From: Acholeplasma equirhinis
GTDB lineage: Bacteria > Bacillota_I > Bacilli_A > Acholeplasmatales > Acholeplasmataceae
Direction: 5' to 3'
NCBI RefSeq assembly: GCF_017052655.1
Contig: NZ_JAFIDC010000001.1
Coordinates: forward strand, 620,001-684,000
DNA length: 64,000 nt
This document shows, piece after piece, positions 18,803 through 27,839 of this stretch. A program made the position numbers and the translations under genes. Under the pieces are notes generated by a model that was given only the letters and a program-made list of their open reading frames with translations, was not told where the DNA came from and did not search any database. Position 1 is the first letter of the stretch; each line of letters starts with the position of its first letter.

Positions 18803-19495
18803 TTGAAAAGTCTTTTGTCTACGCTTAAAAGTTTCGCAGAATCCCAATTAGGGCTTGTAGTTGTTATCGTGATGGCTGTGATCCAACTTTCATTGTTTAA
18901 CGCATTACTTACAATGAATTTCACATTTAATGTCTCGGTATTAGGTGGTTGGTTATCAACACTTGTCGTTGGATTTGCAATTATTTGGGCACAATGGAAG
19001 GGTAAAGTACTTCTATCGCATTTACTTTTAGCATTATTATTTGCTGATGCTTTAAGAAATTTTGTAGTTGCATTAATTGGTTTGAACTTTGGTGCGGCAT
19101 TTGATTTACAACTATTACTATCACTTGTATCATTCTTATATACAGGTTTAGTCGTACTTGCTGAATTAATGCTCGGTAAAACAACAGCTGCTAAAATTCA
19201 AAAGGAAGATTTATTACCTCTTGCGATTTTCGCTGCAGCAGTTTACTTTAGTGCAGGTTGGTCATTAGTCTTACTTTCATTAATTCCTGTTGTCATTGCA
19301 CTTCTACTTGGTTCAAGAGTTGTTGCATTCTTATTTGCAGCAGCTACTGCACTTGGTTCAACCTTAGGTTATGTAAATGCAATCATGGTAGATGCTACTA
19401 TGCTTTCAAATTACTTATTATTAGCTTTATTTATTGTAGCACTGATATTCTTAGTGATGCCTTTAATGAAAGCTATTCAAAACCAAGAAGCTTAA
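18803..19495 (+). CDS. Polytopic membrane protein, function unknown
   Basis: A 230-residue protein made of about seven membrane helices with very short loops, such as VVVIVMAVIQLSLFNALL and LLLALFIVALIFLVMPLM. A cytosolic-looking loop near 125-135 (LGKTTAAKIQKEDL) resembles no nucleotide-binding motif I can defend. TTG start at 18803, nine bases after AGGGGAGG. It is monocistronic, between two terminators. No family assigned. Confidence 0.65.
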   Translation: MKSLLSTLKSFAESQLGLVVVIVMAVIQLSLFNALLTMNFTFNVSVLGGWLSTLVVGFAIIWAQWKGKVLLSHLLLALLFADALRNFVVALIGLNFGAAFDLQLLLSLVSFLYTGLVVLAELMLGKTTAAKIQKEDLLPLAIFAAAVYFSAGWSLVLLSLIPVVIALLLGSRVVAFLFAAATALGSTLGYVNAIMVDATMLSNYLLLALFIVALIFLVMPLMKAIQNQEA

Positions 19496-19506
19496 TTATT
19501 TCAAAA

Positions 19507-19541
19507 TAAAAAGAAACCACCTGTCAAAAGGTGGTTTTTTT
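19507..19541. terminator. Bidirectional intrinsic terminator
   Basis: AAACCACCT pairs with AGGTGGTTT around GTCAAA, with A-rich and T-rich flanks; serves converging genes. Confidence 0.85.
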
Positions 19542-20514
19542 AATCGATAAGTTCATATTTAACTTTTGGTAAGTCTTTGATAGATTTTGCTCCAATTATG
19601 ATCATAATCTTCTTTAAATCGTTAACGAATTCTTCTACGCGTTTGATAGCTTCATCAAATTCTAAGAACGTTAAATCTAAAAAGCATCTAGAAAGTCCAA
19701 CAGCTTTCGCACCAAGTATCAATGCCTTAATGACATCGAGTGGATTTCTTACACCACCTGATGCATAAATTGATACATCATCATCTTTTTCTAGTTTCAT
19801 AAGAATTTCTGCAGTATCTAAATTAAATTCATTTAGATAATCATATGATTTACCACTTCTTGCTTCTTCAATCTTAAGAAAAGATGTGCCACCACTGCCA
19901 GCAACATCAATGTGTTTAATGCCTAATCTCTTAAGTTTTGAAATAGTTGATAAAGATAAACCCATACCAACTTCTTTAACAATTAAAGGTACATCAATAA
20001 CATCTTTAATTTTTTTAATATTCTCAGTCCAATCAGAAAAATCTCTATCACCTTCTGGCATCACAAGTTCTTGAATCACATTTAAGTGTATAGAAAGTGC
20101 ATTTGCAGAAATTAAGTTGATTGCTTCAAGTGCTTGTGAAACTGAAGCATTTGCATTTAAATTTGAAACAACAATACCTTGATGATTTTTTCTAATAATT
20201 TCAAATGAAGGTTTAGATGCTTCATCTTTGAAAATGATTGATTGACTACCAGTTACCATTGGTAAATTAAAGTGATTTGCTAGACGTGATAAAAATTCAT
20301 TAATACGATGTCCATTTGCTGAACCACCTGTCATTGCATTAATATAAATTGGATAAGGCACTTTATATCCAAGGAACTCGGTATTTAATTCAATTTGATC
20401 CATGGATAAATCAGGAAGGTCTAATGCTTCTAATCTTATTTTATCGAATGCATTTTTCTTAACTTCCTGTTTTAAAGCAAGTTCAATATGTTCGTCTTTT
20501 CTATTTTTGCTCAT
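19540..20514 (-). CDS. fni: Type 2 isopentenyl-diphosphate isomerase
   Basis: FMN-dependent isomerase interconverting IPP and DMAPP, the last step of the mevalonate route. It begins MSKNRKDEHIELAL, with the family's RK..H. N-terminus; then YINAMTGGS, VVSNLNANAS, KEVGMGLS, VDVAGSGGTSF and the flavin phosphate loop SGGVRNPLD. Length ~324 residues. The ATG at 20514 sits four bases after GGGAG and overlaps the end of mvaK2 by 14 bases. Confidence 0.94.
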   Translation of the reverse strand: MSKNRKDEHIELALKQEVKKNAFDKIRLEALDLPDLSMDQIELNTEFLGYKVPYPIYINAMTGGSANGHRINEFLSRLANHFNLPMVTGSQSIIFKDEASKPSFEIIRKNHQGIVVSNLNANASVSQALEAINLISANALSIHLNVIQELVMPEGDRDFSDWTENIKKIKDVIDVPLIVKEVGMGLSLSTISKLKRLGIKHIDVAGSGGTSFLKIEEARSGKSYDYLNEFNLDTAEILMKLEKDDDVSIYASGGVRNPLDVIKALILGAKAVGLSRCFLDLTFLEFDEAIKRVEEFVNDLKKIMIIIGAKSIKDLPKVKYELID

Positions 20515-21547
20515 TATACTCCCAAACATTTAATTCAAGTGGTGTTAAACCAGCTTTAAACCAAGCATCTTGAACTAATATTCTTTGATTTTTATTTTGT
20601 GCAATCGCGAATCCACAATCACCAAATCCTGCTCCAGATGTTTTTGCAGGTAAACCATAATCTGATGCAATTTGCATCATCTTTTTAAATGGGCTTGATT
20701 CTATGATAATACCACTTTTAGATTGTAAATCAAGTAATTGGTCTCGATACATTTCAAGCATATATTTAGTCGTGAAATAATCATTTCTTACTAGTGCTTC
20801 TTTAAACTGTGTAACAATGAGTTTAGTTTTGTTTAAGAATGTTGCATACCAAGGTGATTGATTAATTGTTTGCATCTTGCCAACCATCTGTGAAGTTGAT
20901 TGAGATATTCCACTGTAACAAATTGCGAGTTCAAACGGTGGTTTAGGTAATCGAGTAATTTTTAAGAATGGCCAAGTTAAAGTCATAACCTCATCTAATT
21001 TCCCCTTATGATTCATCACCCAAATCAAATCATAACGTGTATAGTGTACCCACCCACCAAAGATTGATGCTGCAAGTTCTCCACCTGATGAAATATCATT
21101 AATTTCAATTTGAGCAAGTACTGCTAATTTAAATAAGTCTAATTTTTTTATTTTAACGTTGTGATAATCTAAAATACCTTTAATTACAGATACAACAACT
21201 GCACCTGATGAACCCAAACCATATTTTTGATTTTCTTCTGTTGTTAATTCAGATGATAAATTAATTGAATAGACTTTAGGTTCCACTTGTTTATAATTTA
21301 AATATAAATGAGCAACATAAACTGCAGCTTTTGCATGTGTTAATGTATCATATACAAATACTGGAAGTTTATCTGATAACATCCATTTAAAATGACCTAG
21401 TTCAGAAGAAAATTCATAAGTTTTTGATGCATCAACTGTGACATTAATAAACTTATCAACTGCAACTAAAACCGCTTCATTACCAGGTTTAAGTACAGAA
21501 TATTCACCAATAATATATAGTTTTCCCGGTACTTTAAGAGAAATCAT
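20501..21547 (-). CDS. mvaK2: Phosphomevalonate kinase
   Basis: A GHMP kinase that phosphorylates mevalonate 5-phosphate. N-terminal VPGKLYIIGEYSVL, the ATP loop GLGSSGAVVVSVIKG (about residue 108) and the C-terminal KTSGAGFGDCGFAI are diagnostic for the bacterial ERG8-like type. Length 348 residues. It has a 4-base overlap with mvaD in the mevalonate operon. Confidence 0.93.
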   Translation of the reverse strand: MISLKVPGKLYIIGEYSVLKPGNEAVLVAVDKFINVTVDASKTYEFSSELGHFKWMLSDKLPVFVYDTLTHAKAAVYVAHLYLNYKQVEPKVYSINLSSELTTEENQKYGLGSSGAVVVSVIKGILDYHNVKIKKLDLFKLAVLAQIEINDISSGGELAASIFGGWVHYTRYDLIWVMNHKGKLDEVMTLTWPFLKITRLPKPPFELAICYSGISQSTSQMVGKMQTINQSPWYATFLNKTKLIVTQFKEALVRNDYFTTKYMLEMYRDQLLDLQSKSGIIIESSPFKKMMQIASDYGLPAKTSGAGFGDCGFAIAQNKNQRILVQDAWFKAGLTPLELNVWEYNEQK

Positions 21548-22491
21548 AAAAGATGCACTCCTTTACCTTCATAACAAACAACGACATGGCAAATCTTTTC
21601 ATAATAACTTATAACGTCTTTGATATTTTCTTTTTTAACGATAATTTTCACATTTGGACCTGCATCCATGGTAGCATAAACTTTGTGTCCTTGACTACGT
21701 AACCATTTAGTCAAATCTAAAATTTCATGACTTGTTTCATTTAAATACTTCACACCAGTTTTAGAAATCAGTTCATGCATCAAAGTTGCATGAAGTTCAG
21801 CAGTTTTCCCCATTGCTTCAAAATCAACTTGATTAATTGCAAATACCATGTCATTTAGTAACATATTAGTTTTTGAAATCCAATCTGATTTTAATTCAGG
21901 AAATTCTTCTAATACATTCATTGCAGATCGTGAATCAATCTTTTTCTCTCTTTGATCGACCATACAAATTAACATAGCCATATCTGAAAAACCTTTGATA
22001 GGTTCAGCAAAACTTGTTATATGATCATAACCTTCATGCCAAATTGAAAATCCATCATAAATGGAACGAGCAGCTGAACCTGAACCAAATCTTGCAAGTG
22101 CAGATAGTGCTTTAGGTTCTAAGTGAATGTCATAACTTTCCGTTGCAGCAAGCGCAAGTGCTGCAAAAGCTGATGAGCTTGATGCAATACCAGCTTTTTT
22201 AGGTACATAATTGTAAGAAATAATTTCAGCAAAATAAGGGATATTGTATAGATGTCTTACCATATCCATAAAAGTTTTTACACGCTCAAGTTCAGGACCA
22301 GTAATAAATTTATCATCAATATAAAGATGATCTTCTGTTAATAAAGGTTTATATTCAACTGAAGTTTTTGTATAAAATTTATCCACAGTAAAACTTAAAG
22401 ATGAAGTTAATGGTAAGTTCCATTTTTTATCTTTTTTTCCCCAATATTTAATTAAAGCAATATTTACATGTGCTTTAGCTGTTTTCTTCAT
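21544..22491 (-). CDS. mvaD: Diphosphomevalonate decarboxylase
   Basis: ATP-dependent decarboxylation to isopentenyl diphosphate. Signature residues are in the N-terminal AHVNIALIKYWGKKD, PLTSSLSFTVD, the catalytic loop GIASSSSAFAALALAA (about 120), GSGSAARS (about 150), and MDAGPNVK near the C-terminus. 315 residues. The start overlaps mvaK1 by 17 bases. Confidence 0.95.
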   Translation of the reverse strand: MKKTAKAHVNIALIKYWGKKDKKWNLPLTSSLSFTVDKFYTKTSVEYKPLLTEDHLYIDDKFITGPELERVKTFMDMVRHLYNIPYFAEIISYNYVPKKAGIASSSSAFAALALAATESYDIHLEPKALSALARFGSGSAARSIYDGFSIWHEGYDHITSFAEPIKGFSDMAMLICMVDQREKKIDSRSAMNVLEEFPELKSDWISKTNMLLNDMVFAINQVDFEAMGKTAELHATLMHELISKTGVKYLNETSHEILDLTKWLRSQGHKVYATMDAGPNVKIIVKKENIKDVISYYEKICHVVVCYEGKGVHLL

Positions 22492-23428
22492 GAATAATTT
22501 CCTTTAAATCATAGAACCAAGTTGTCACTGCACCACTTGCTTTTAACGCTTCTGAAATGATAACAGCTTGTTCTGTATTTTTGGCAAGAGCAATCATACA
22601 ACCCCCCTTTCCACCACCAGTTAGTTTAGCTCCTAATGCACCAGATTTAATTGCAACATCAACTAATTCTTCTAACTTTTCATCTGAGACATGGATACTT
22701 CTTAAAAGTTGATGTGCTTCGGTCATAGCTAAACCTAAACGTATCACTTCGTTATTCTCTAAATAAGTTTTAACTTCTTTTGTTAATTCTTCTAATCGAT
22801 CAATTATTGGGTTAACAACGGTAGGATTTTCATTCCAAAGTTTTCTAACCTCTGTCACAGCTTCTTTTGTTAAACCCTCTTTACCTGTATCTGCTACAAC
22901 AATAACAGCATCCATTTGTAAAGGAATAATACTTTTACCTAAATCCTTTTGGTAAAAAACAGCTTTACCTGTTGTAATTGTTGAAGCATCTAATCCGCTT
23001 GGATTCACATGATAAATTTGTTCTGCTAAATCAACAAAATGATTTAATTGATCTATTGTCAAATCAACCTCAAATGCATCAAATAAACTTCTTACAACTG
23101 CAATCGAAACAGCTGCTGAAGAACCTAATCCCCTTTGAGAAGGCAAATTTGAATCTATTTTAATATGAAATCCATTTAGTGGTTGTTTTAAATAATCGAG
23201 TACAAGTTTAATAAGTTCTTTAATACCGAATAAATTGTCTGGTGCATCTTCTAAAAAACCTTGAAAATAAATACAATCAATGGTGATAGGTTTATCAGTT
23301 TTATAAATTTTAGAAGTGATTTGTACTTGCGTAAATGGTAAAGCGATTGCCGGTTTACCATAAACAACTGAATGTTCTCCCATCAAAATGATCTTCCCGC
23401 TTGCAACCCCTTGTCCAAAATCCACCAT
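22475..23428 (-). CDS. mvaK1: Mevalonate kinase
   Basis: First kinase of the lower mevalonate pathway and first gene of the operon. GHMP motifs are GKIILMGEHSVVYGKPAI, PSQRGLGSSAAVSIA (about residue 90) with a catalytic Asp in NPSGLDASTI, and AKLTGGGKGGCMIAL near the C-terminus. 317 residues. HMG-CoA synthase and reductase, which make its substrate, are not in this window. Confidence 0.94.
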   Translation of the reverse strand: MVDFGQGVASGKIILMGEHSVVYGKPAIALPFTQVQITSKIYKTDKPITIDCIYFQGFLEDAPDNLFGIKELIKLVLDYLKQPLNGFHIKIDSNLPSQRGLGSSAAVSIAVVRSLFDAFEVDLTIDQLNHFVDLAEQIYHVNPSGLDASTITTGKAVFYQKDLGKSIIPLQMDAVIVVADTGKEGLTKEAVTEVRKLWNENPTVVNPIIDRLEELTKEVKTYLENNEVIRLGLAMTEAHQLLRSIHVSDEKLEELVDVAIKSGALGAKLTGGGKGGCMIALAKNTEQAVIISEALKASGAVTTWFYDLKEIIHEENS

Positions 23429-23506
23429 AAATTTCGCTCGCTTTCTATAATCATTATATCATAATATGATACAATGAAAATATCCAATAAAGGAAAGGTA
23501 TTTATC

Positions 23507-24010
23507 ATGTCAAAACTATTATTACAACTATCTGTCAAAGACTTTGGAACAATGAAAATTGAACTGTATCCAGAAATTGCTCCAAATACAGTTTCTAATT
23601 TTGTTTCATATGTTAAACAAGGTTTTTATGACGGAAAAATCTTCCATCGCATCATTAAAGGATTTATGATCCAAGGTGGAGGTTCAATGGATGAAAAACA
23701 ACCAATTAAAGGTGAATTTTCTAGAAATGGATTTAAAAATGAATTAAAGCATGAAAAAGGTGTCATCTCTATGGCAAGAACACAAGATCCAAATTCTGCA
23801 ACTTCACAATTCTTTATCATGCATAAATCTGCACCACACTTAGATGGTAGTTATGCTGGATTCGGAAAAGTTATTGAAGGCTTAGATGTCATTGATAAGA
23901 TTGCTACAGTACAAACGAATCATTTTGATTCACCAATTTCACCTGTTGTCATCGAAAAATTTGAAATTTTAGAAAATACATATACACTTCAACCTGTTCA
24001 ATACGTATGA
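23507..24010 (+). CDS. Cyclophilin-type peptidyl-prolyl isomerase
   Basis: Catalyses cis-trans isomerisation of proline bonds. The cyclophilin core is complete: FHRIIKGFMIQGG (catalytic Arg), MARTQDPNSATSQFFIM, and GSYAGFGKVIEGLDV. There is no signal peptide, so it is cytosolic. About 167 residues. Start ATG 23507 is seven bases after AAAGGAAAGG; the upstream in-frame ATG at 23474 precedes this site. Its stop overlaps the psuK start (ATGA), an unusual pairing. Confidence 0.93.
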   Translation: MSKLLLQLSVKDFGTMKIELYPEIAPNTVSNFVSYVKQGFYDGKIFHRIIKGFMIQGGGSMDEKQPIKGEFSRNGFKNELKHEKGVISMARTQDPNSATSQFFIMHKSAPHLDGSYAGFGKVIEGLDVIDKIATVQTNHFDSPISPVVIEKFEILENTYTLQPVQYV

Positions 24011-24885
24011 AGCAAATTGTAGTTATCGGTGCAACCACGATTGATTTTCTTGCCAATATGCATCAATCGCATACGATGTATGATTCTAATCCTGGATTTA
24101 TTTATAAGTCTTGGGGTGGTGTTGCAAGAAATATTGCAGAAAATCTAGCAAGACTTGACTTAAATCCTACATTGATTACTGTATTAGGTGAAGATTCAAG
24201 AGATTTTTTAAATATGTCACGTGACATAAATTTAAAAGTTTTATATCAAAATGTACCTCAAACTGCAAGTTATATTGCGATACATGATGAAACTGGAAGT
24301 TTAGTCACTGCTGTTTCTTCTATGGAACAACTCTCAAAATTGACCCCACAACTGATCAAAAAGCATCATGACATTATATACGCAGCTGACATTGTAGTTC
24401 TTGATGCAAATATTCCAGAAAAAACTTTAGACTATATTATGACTGCTTATCAAAAACCATTTTATGTAGATTTAGTAAGTAGTGCTAAAGCACACAAGTT
24501 TATCCCTTATTTAAATAAAATTCATACAATTAAAATAAATATCATTGAAGGAAAAAAAATAACGATGTTTGAAGATCCTATTCAAATTGGTCAAATTTTA
24601 ATCAATAAAGGTATAAAGAATGTTTATTTAACAATGGGCAAACTCGGTGCTTACCATTTTAGTGATGAAGTAACAAACTTCTATCATAAATCATACGAGG
24701 GTAGAATGATTAATGATACAGGATGTGGTGATGCATTTTTTTCTGGAGTAATCTATGCAGAGATCAATAAATTAGATCCACTAAAAACTGGAACAATTAT
24801 GTCACATTTTACGCTACAATCTAGAGATTCAGTCTATAAAAAACTTAAACCAAATCAAGTGATTTCACTTGTAAAGGAGAAATAA
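24007..24885 (+). CDS. psuK: Pseudouridine kinase (PfkB family)
   Basis: A ribokinase-like sugar kinase: N-terminal [26 protein letters not shown] (substrate-binding GG..N), LGEDSRD, and the anion-hole and base motif [13 protein letters not shown] near residue 237. Adjacent PsuG (one base gap) identifies the substrate as pseudouridine, giving pseudouridine 5'-phosphate. 292 residues. By itself the sequence would fit several PfkB sugar kinases; context decides. Confidence 0.87.
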   Translation: MKQIVVIGATTIDFLANMHQSHTMYDSNPGFIYKSWGGVARNIAENLARLDLNPTLITVLGEDSRDFLNMSRDINLKVLYQNVPQTASYIAIHDETGSLVTAVSSMEQLSKLTPQLIKKHHDIIYAADIVVLDANIPEKTLDYIMTAYQKPFYVDLVSSAKAHKFIPYLNKIHTIKINIIEGKKITMFEDPIQIGQILINKGIKNVYLTMGKLGAYHFSDEVTNFYHKSYEGRMINDTGCGDAFFSGVIYAEINKLDPLKTGTIMSHFTLQSRDSVYKKLKPNQVISLVKEK

Positions 24886-24886
24886 A

Positions 24887-25801
24887 ATGAATCAATATAT
24901 AGATTTTGCACCTGAGGTATTAGATGCACTTAAACTTGGTAAACCAGTTGTCGCATTAGAATCAACAATAATTTCGCATGGTATGCCATATCCAAGAAAT
25001 GTTGAAGTCGGAATGACGCTTGAAAAAATCATTAAAAACCAAGGTGCTACACCTGCAACAATCGCTATTTTAGATGGCAGAATTAAAGTTGGATTAACAC
25101 CAACTGAACTCACTAAATTAAGTCAACTTAAAAATGTAATGAAGGTTTCAAAAAGAGACATTCCTTATTGTATTGCAAAGGGTTATAATGGCGCAACTAC
25201 GGTATCTGCTACCATTTTAGTTGCAGCTATGGCAGGTATCAAAGTGTTTGCAACAGGTGGTATTGGTGGTGTTCATAGAAAAGGTCAAGAAACATTTGAT
25301 ATTTCACGCGATTTAGAGGAACTTGCAAATGAAAATGTTTGTGTTGTTTCCGCTGGGTGTAAATCTATTTTAGACATCGGATTAACATTAGAATATTTAG
25401 AAACCAAAGGTGTTCCTGTAGTAGGTTATAAATCAGATGAGTTCCCAGCATTTTATACAAAAAAAAGTGGATTTAGACTTGAATATCAATTAGATTCAGC
25501 AGATGAAATTGCAACACTATTAAAAACTAAATGGTCACTTCCACTACCAGGTGGTGTCTTAATTGCAAACCCAATTCCAGATATCTACTCACTCGATCCA
25601 GAATTCATAAATAATGAAATTGAAAAAGCACTTCTCTCAGCAGAACGTGATGATATAAAGGGTAAACAAATTACACCTTATCTACTAAGTAAAATTGAAC
25701 AATCAACCAAAGGTATTTCCTTAGATTCAAATATACAACTTGTCTATAACAATGCCAAACTTGCTGCAGATATTGCAATTGAACTTTCTAAATTATACTA
25801 A
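24887..25801 (+). CDS. psuG: Pseudouridine-5'-phosphate glycosidase
   Basis: Cleaves the C-C glycosidic bond to give uracil and ribose 5-phosphate. Family signatures: [17 protein letters not shown] (about residue 23), [21 protein letters not shown] with catalytic Lys, [11 protein letters not shown], and [14 protein letters not shown]. 304 residues, normal length. It has a good AAAGGAG site inside the psuK end. With psuK it recycles pseudouridine from RNA turnover. Confidence 0.95.
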   Translation: MNQYIDFAPEVLDALKLGKPVVALESTIISHGMPYPRNVEVGMTLEKIIKNQGATPATIAILDGRIKVGLTPTELTKLSQLKNVMKVSKRDIPYCIAKGYNGATTVSATILVAAMAGIKVFATGGIGGVHRKGQETFDISRDLEELANENVCVVSAGCKSILDIGLTLEYLETKGVPVVGYKSDEFPAFYTKKSGFRLEYQLDSADEIATLLKTKWSLPLPGGVLIANPIPDIYSLDPEFINNEIEKALLSAERDDIKGKQITPYLLSKIEQSTKGISLDSNIQLVYNNAKLAADIAIELSKLY

Positions 25802-25837
25802 TTAGAATCATTTTATAAACAGCATTTAGCATTTTGT

Positions 25838-25866
25838 TTGCATATCAAAGTATTTTTTATTATAAT
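25838..25866 (+). promoter_or_regulatory. Promoter of c-di-GMP riboswitch 2
   Basis: TTGCAT at 25838-25843 and TATAAT at 25861-25866, spaced by exactly 17 bases, with the aptamer starting about 25 bases later. Confidence 0.75.
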
Positions 25867-25892
25867 ATTAGCAATTATGAATTTAAGCATAT

Positions 25893-25966
25893 CTTATCGG
25901 CAAACTTAGGGTAACCTAAGGACGCAAAGCTATAGGGTCCTGATTTTACAGTGGCAGCCAGTTGCA
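25893..25966 (+). promoter_or_regulatory. Cyclic-di-GMP-I (GEMM) riboswitch, copy 2
   Basis: The core at 25897-25939 matches copy 1 (13773-13815) at 42 of 43 positions; the single change is in the tetraloop (GTAA for GCAA). GGACGCAAAGC and the receptor strand AGCCAGTTGC are intact, while the P2 arm between them differs in sequence. The 3' strand again lies within the terminator 5' arm, indicating ON control of the secreted proteins at 26028 and 26573. Confidence 0.93.
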
Positions 25967-26003
25967 AATCAAAACTTTTGATTTCAAGGGCTGCTTTTTC
26001 TTT
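25954..26003 (+). terminator. Expression-platform terminator of c-di-GMP riboswitch 2
   Basis: GCAGCC pairs with GGCTGC, enclosing a strong AAATCAAAA/TTTTGATTT stem, followed by TTTTTCTTT. It shares the GCAGCCAGTTGC strand with the aptamer. Confidence 0.87.
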
Positions 26004-26027
26004 CGTAACGGCTATGGGGGCATAGGT

Positions 26028-26543
26028 ATGAATAAAAGATTGAGTATAACATTACTCATTGTACTTGTTATCGCAATCATATATACAGTATCTGTTTCAT
26101 TTTCATATTGGGCTGCGCTAGACCATTATGCAAATGTATATATATCAATTGATACATTACATGAAGCAGAATTATCTGTAAATCTTAAAGAAGATGAATC
26201 AAATTTTAATAAAAAACTTGTCCCTCAAGGTTTTGTAAAAAATTCAGATGAAGTTGATGAAATACACTTCATCTTCGAACTTGACTTAACCGGTGATGAA
26301 TTACTACCAGGTGTTGAGCTTGGATTAACCATCACAGCCATAAATGTTTTGTTAGATGGAACTGATCAATATAACTACTTAGTTGTTATTGAACTTCCAA
26401 ATAACGGCAATCTCTTAATCTCGAATGAAGTTCTCGTAGTAGTTGTCAAGGTTAGACTTCTTGAACCAGCGACAAGTGAGATTGCTACTGCAATCATGGG
26501 TAAAAATATCACCTTTGATTTGCACTTTAGGGTTGTTTCTTAA
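26028..26543 (+). CDS. Secreted TasA/camelysin-like protein with SipW-type signal peptide
   Basis: A 171-residue protein. Hydrophobic signal at about 6-24 and junction SVSFSYWAALD. The mature part resembles the proteins at 26573 and 13886: KKLVPQGFVKNSDEVDEIHF aligns with their LVP.G block, and it ends in GKNITFDLHFRVV. The ATG at 26028 is seven bases after GGGGG; the in-frame TTG at 25962 lies in the riboswitch. It is the first gene after riboswitch 2, 29 bp before its paralogue. It may be a minor or initiator subunit (TapA-like) by analogy only. Confidence 0.72.
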   Translation: MNKRLSITLLIVLVIAIIYTVSVSFSYWAALDHYANVYISIDTLHEAELSVNLKEDESNFNKKLVPQGFVKNSDEVDEIHFIFELDLTGDELLPGVELGLTITAINVLLDGTDQYNYLVVIELPNNGNLLISNEVLVVVVKVRLLEPATSEIATAIMGKNITFDLHFRVVS

Positions 26544-26572
26544 TTTTAAGAATAAAAAAGGGAGAGTATATA

Positions 26573-27172
26573 ATGAAAAAGAATCAAAAATTAATGCTAG
26601 CAGTCTTATTCTTACTAGCAGTTGTATCCTTAGGGATTTCTTATGCATATTGGGCTTCAATTGAATTAGAAGCAGATGTTGATGGTAATGTTGTTACAAT
26701 CGGTACTGGTCGTATTTCAGAAGTTAGTGCTTCTGCTCTTGGTCAAACTGACGGTGTATTAGTACCTGCTGGTCAAGCAGCTAATTCATTAGAAGATGAT
26801 GCTGTTGAATATGTAATGTTTAAATTCCAAGTTGTTTGGGAATCAAATGATGCAGATTCAGAAAAAACTGGTGTTGTAACTGTTGCTTTTGACGATCTTG
26901 AAATTGATCATCCTCTCAGTTCAATCTTAGTTGATTACGTATCACTTTCTTACCAAATTGGTGGTACACATGATGATGGTACATTTAACGGTGATGGTGA
27001 TTATGCTATCGAAGGAAACGGTGGTGCAGTTACTGTTTGGGTTAAAGTTGTTCTATTAGAACCTATGGAAAATTTACCAGGAGTTACTAAAGAAAATGCT
27101 GAAGATTATGCTAAAGCATTATTCGGTTCAGAAATTACATTCACAGTATTATTTACAGTTATTGAAGACTAA
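26573..27172 (+). CDS. Secreted TasA/camelysin-like protein, possible matrix-fibre subunit
   Basis: A 199-residue, acidic, glycine- and valine-rich protein. Signal MKKNQKLMLAVLFLLAVVSL then GISYAYWASIELEADVDGN, the clearest SipW-type junction in the window. The LVPAGQAANSLEDDAVEYVM block and FGSEITFTVLFTVIED end are shared with the two paralogues. A strong GGGAGAG site precedes it. It is followed at once by a terminator, as expected for the abundant product of a short operon. Fibre assembly is inference from TasA; sequence identity to TasA was not measured. Confidence 0.75.
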   Translation: MKKNQKLMLAVLFLLAVVSLGISYAYWASIELEADVDGNVVTIGTGRISEVSASALGQTDGVLVPAGQAANSLEDDAVEYVMFKFQVVWESNDADSEKTGVVTVAFDDLEIDHPLSSILVDYVSLSYQIGGTHDDGTFNGDGDYAIEGNGGAVTVWVKVVLLEPMENLPGVTKENAEDYAKALFGSEITFTVLFTVIED

Positions 27173-27190
27173 TTAAAGAGAATTTGAATA

Positions 27191-27214
27191 AAGTGGTCTC
27201 TAGACCACTTTTTC
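27191..27214 (+). terminator. Intrinsic terminator
   Basis: AAGTGGTC and GACCACTT pair around TCTA, followed by TTT; separates the secreted-protein operon from the SipW-like pair. Confidence 0.83.
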
Positions 27215-27290
27215 AATTCATATAAAAATATAAAATTATGCTAAAATAATGATAAAGATATACTTTACCATTATAAATAGGGGTATTTAC

Positions 27291-27818
27291 ATGGCGGAAA
27301 AGTTAGATTCAAATAAATTAATAAGTATCATCCTATACAGCATTATAGGTCTTTTAGGTTTATTCATTGTCTTCGTCTTATATTTCCCATTTGTAACAAT
27401 GAATTTATTCGGATTTGCAATATATGGTGGATTCAGTGGTGTAGATGCTTCTTTAGATAGAGGTGATGCATTAATTGTTACACTCGATGATTTTGAAACT
27501 TTAGATAATACTAAACTAATTGTTTTTGAACTCGATGGTTACGGTAGTGCAGATGGTCTTAAAGTCTATAAGATCATGACTGAAGTTGTAGCTACAGAAA
27601 AAACTTATCGTGTACATAGTTCAGGTTCTGCAATATCCTATCAATGGGATATTACTGAAGATATGTATTTAGGTACTGTTAAATCTAAATTACCTGCATT
27701 AGGTTATATTATTGGATTCTTAAGAAGTCCAATTGGTGTAACTGTGATTCTTATTAATGTCATATTAATAACAACAGCTGTCATCTTGGTTAAAAAATTA
27801 AAACCACAATCAAAATAA
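27291..27818 (+). CDS. SipW-like membrane protein, signal-peptidase fold, catalytic Ser not evident
   Basis: One helix near each end (about residues 10-35 and 148-168) flanks a beta-rich outer domain, the layout of SipW/archaeal-type signal peptidases. SGVDASLDRGDALIV occupies the place of the usual SGSMEP..KRGD box, with glycine where the nucleophilic serine should be. LGYIIGFLRSPIGV matches the family's C-terminal helix entry. The His-Arg dyad motif is not visible. ATG 27291 follows AGGGG by eight bases. It may be a divergent or inactive paralogue, a chaperone for SipW-type substrates, or unrelated. Confidence 0.5.
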   Translation: MAEKLDSNKLISIILYSIIGLLGLFIVFVLYFPFVTMNLFGFAIYGGFSGVDASLDRGDALIVTLDDFETLDNTKLIVFELDGYGSADGLKVYKIMTEVVATEKTYRVHSSGSAISYQWDITEDMYLGTVKSKLPALGYIIGFLRSPIGVTVILINVILITTAVILVKKLKPQSK

Positions 27819-27839
27819 TTTTTTTAATAGGGGCTAAGA

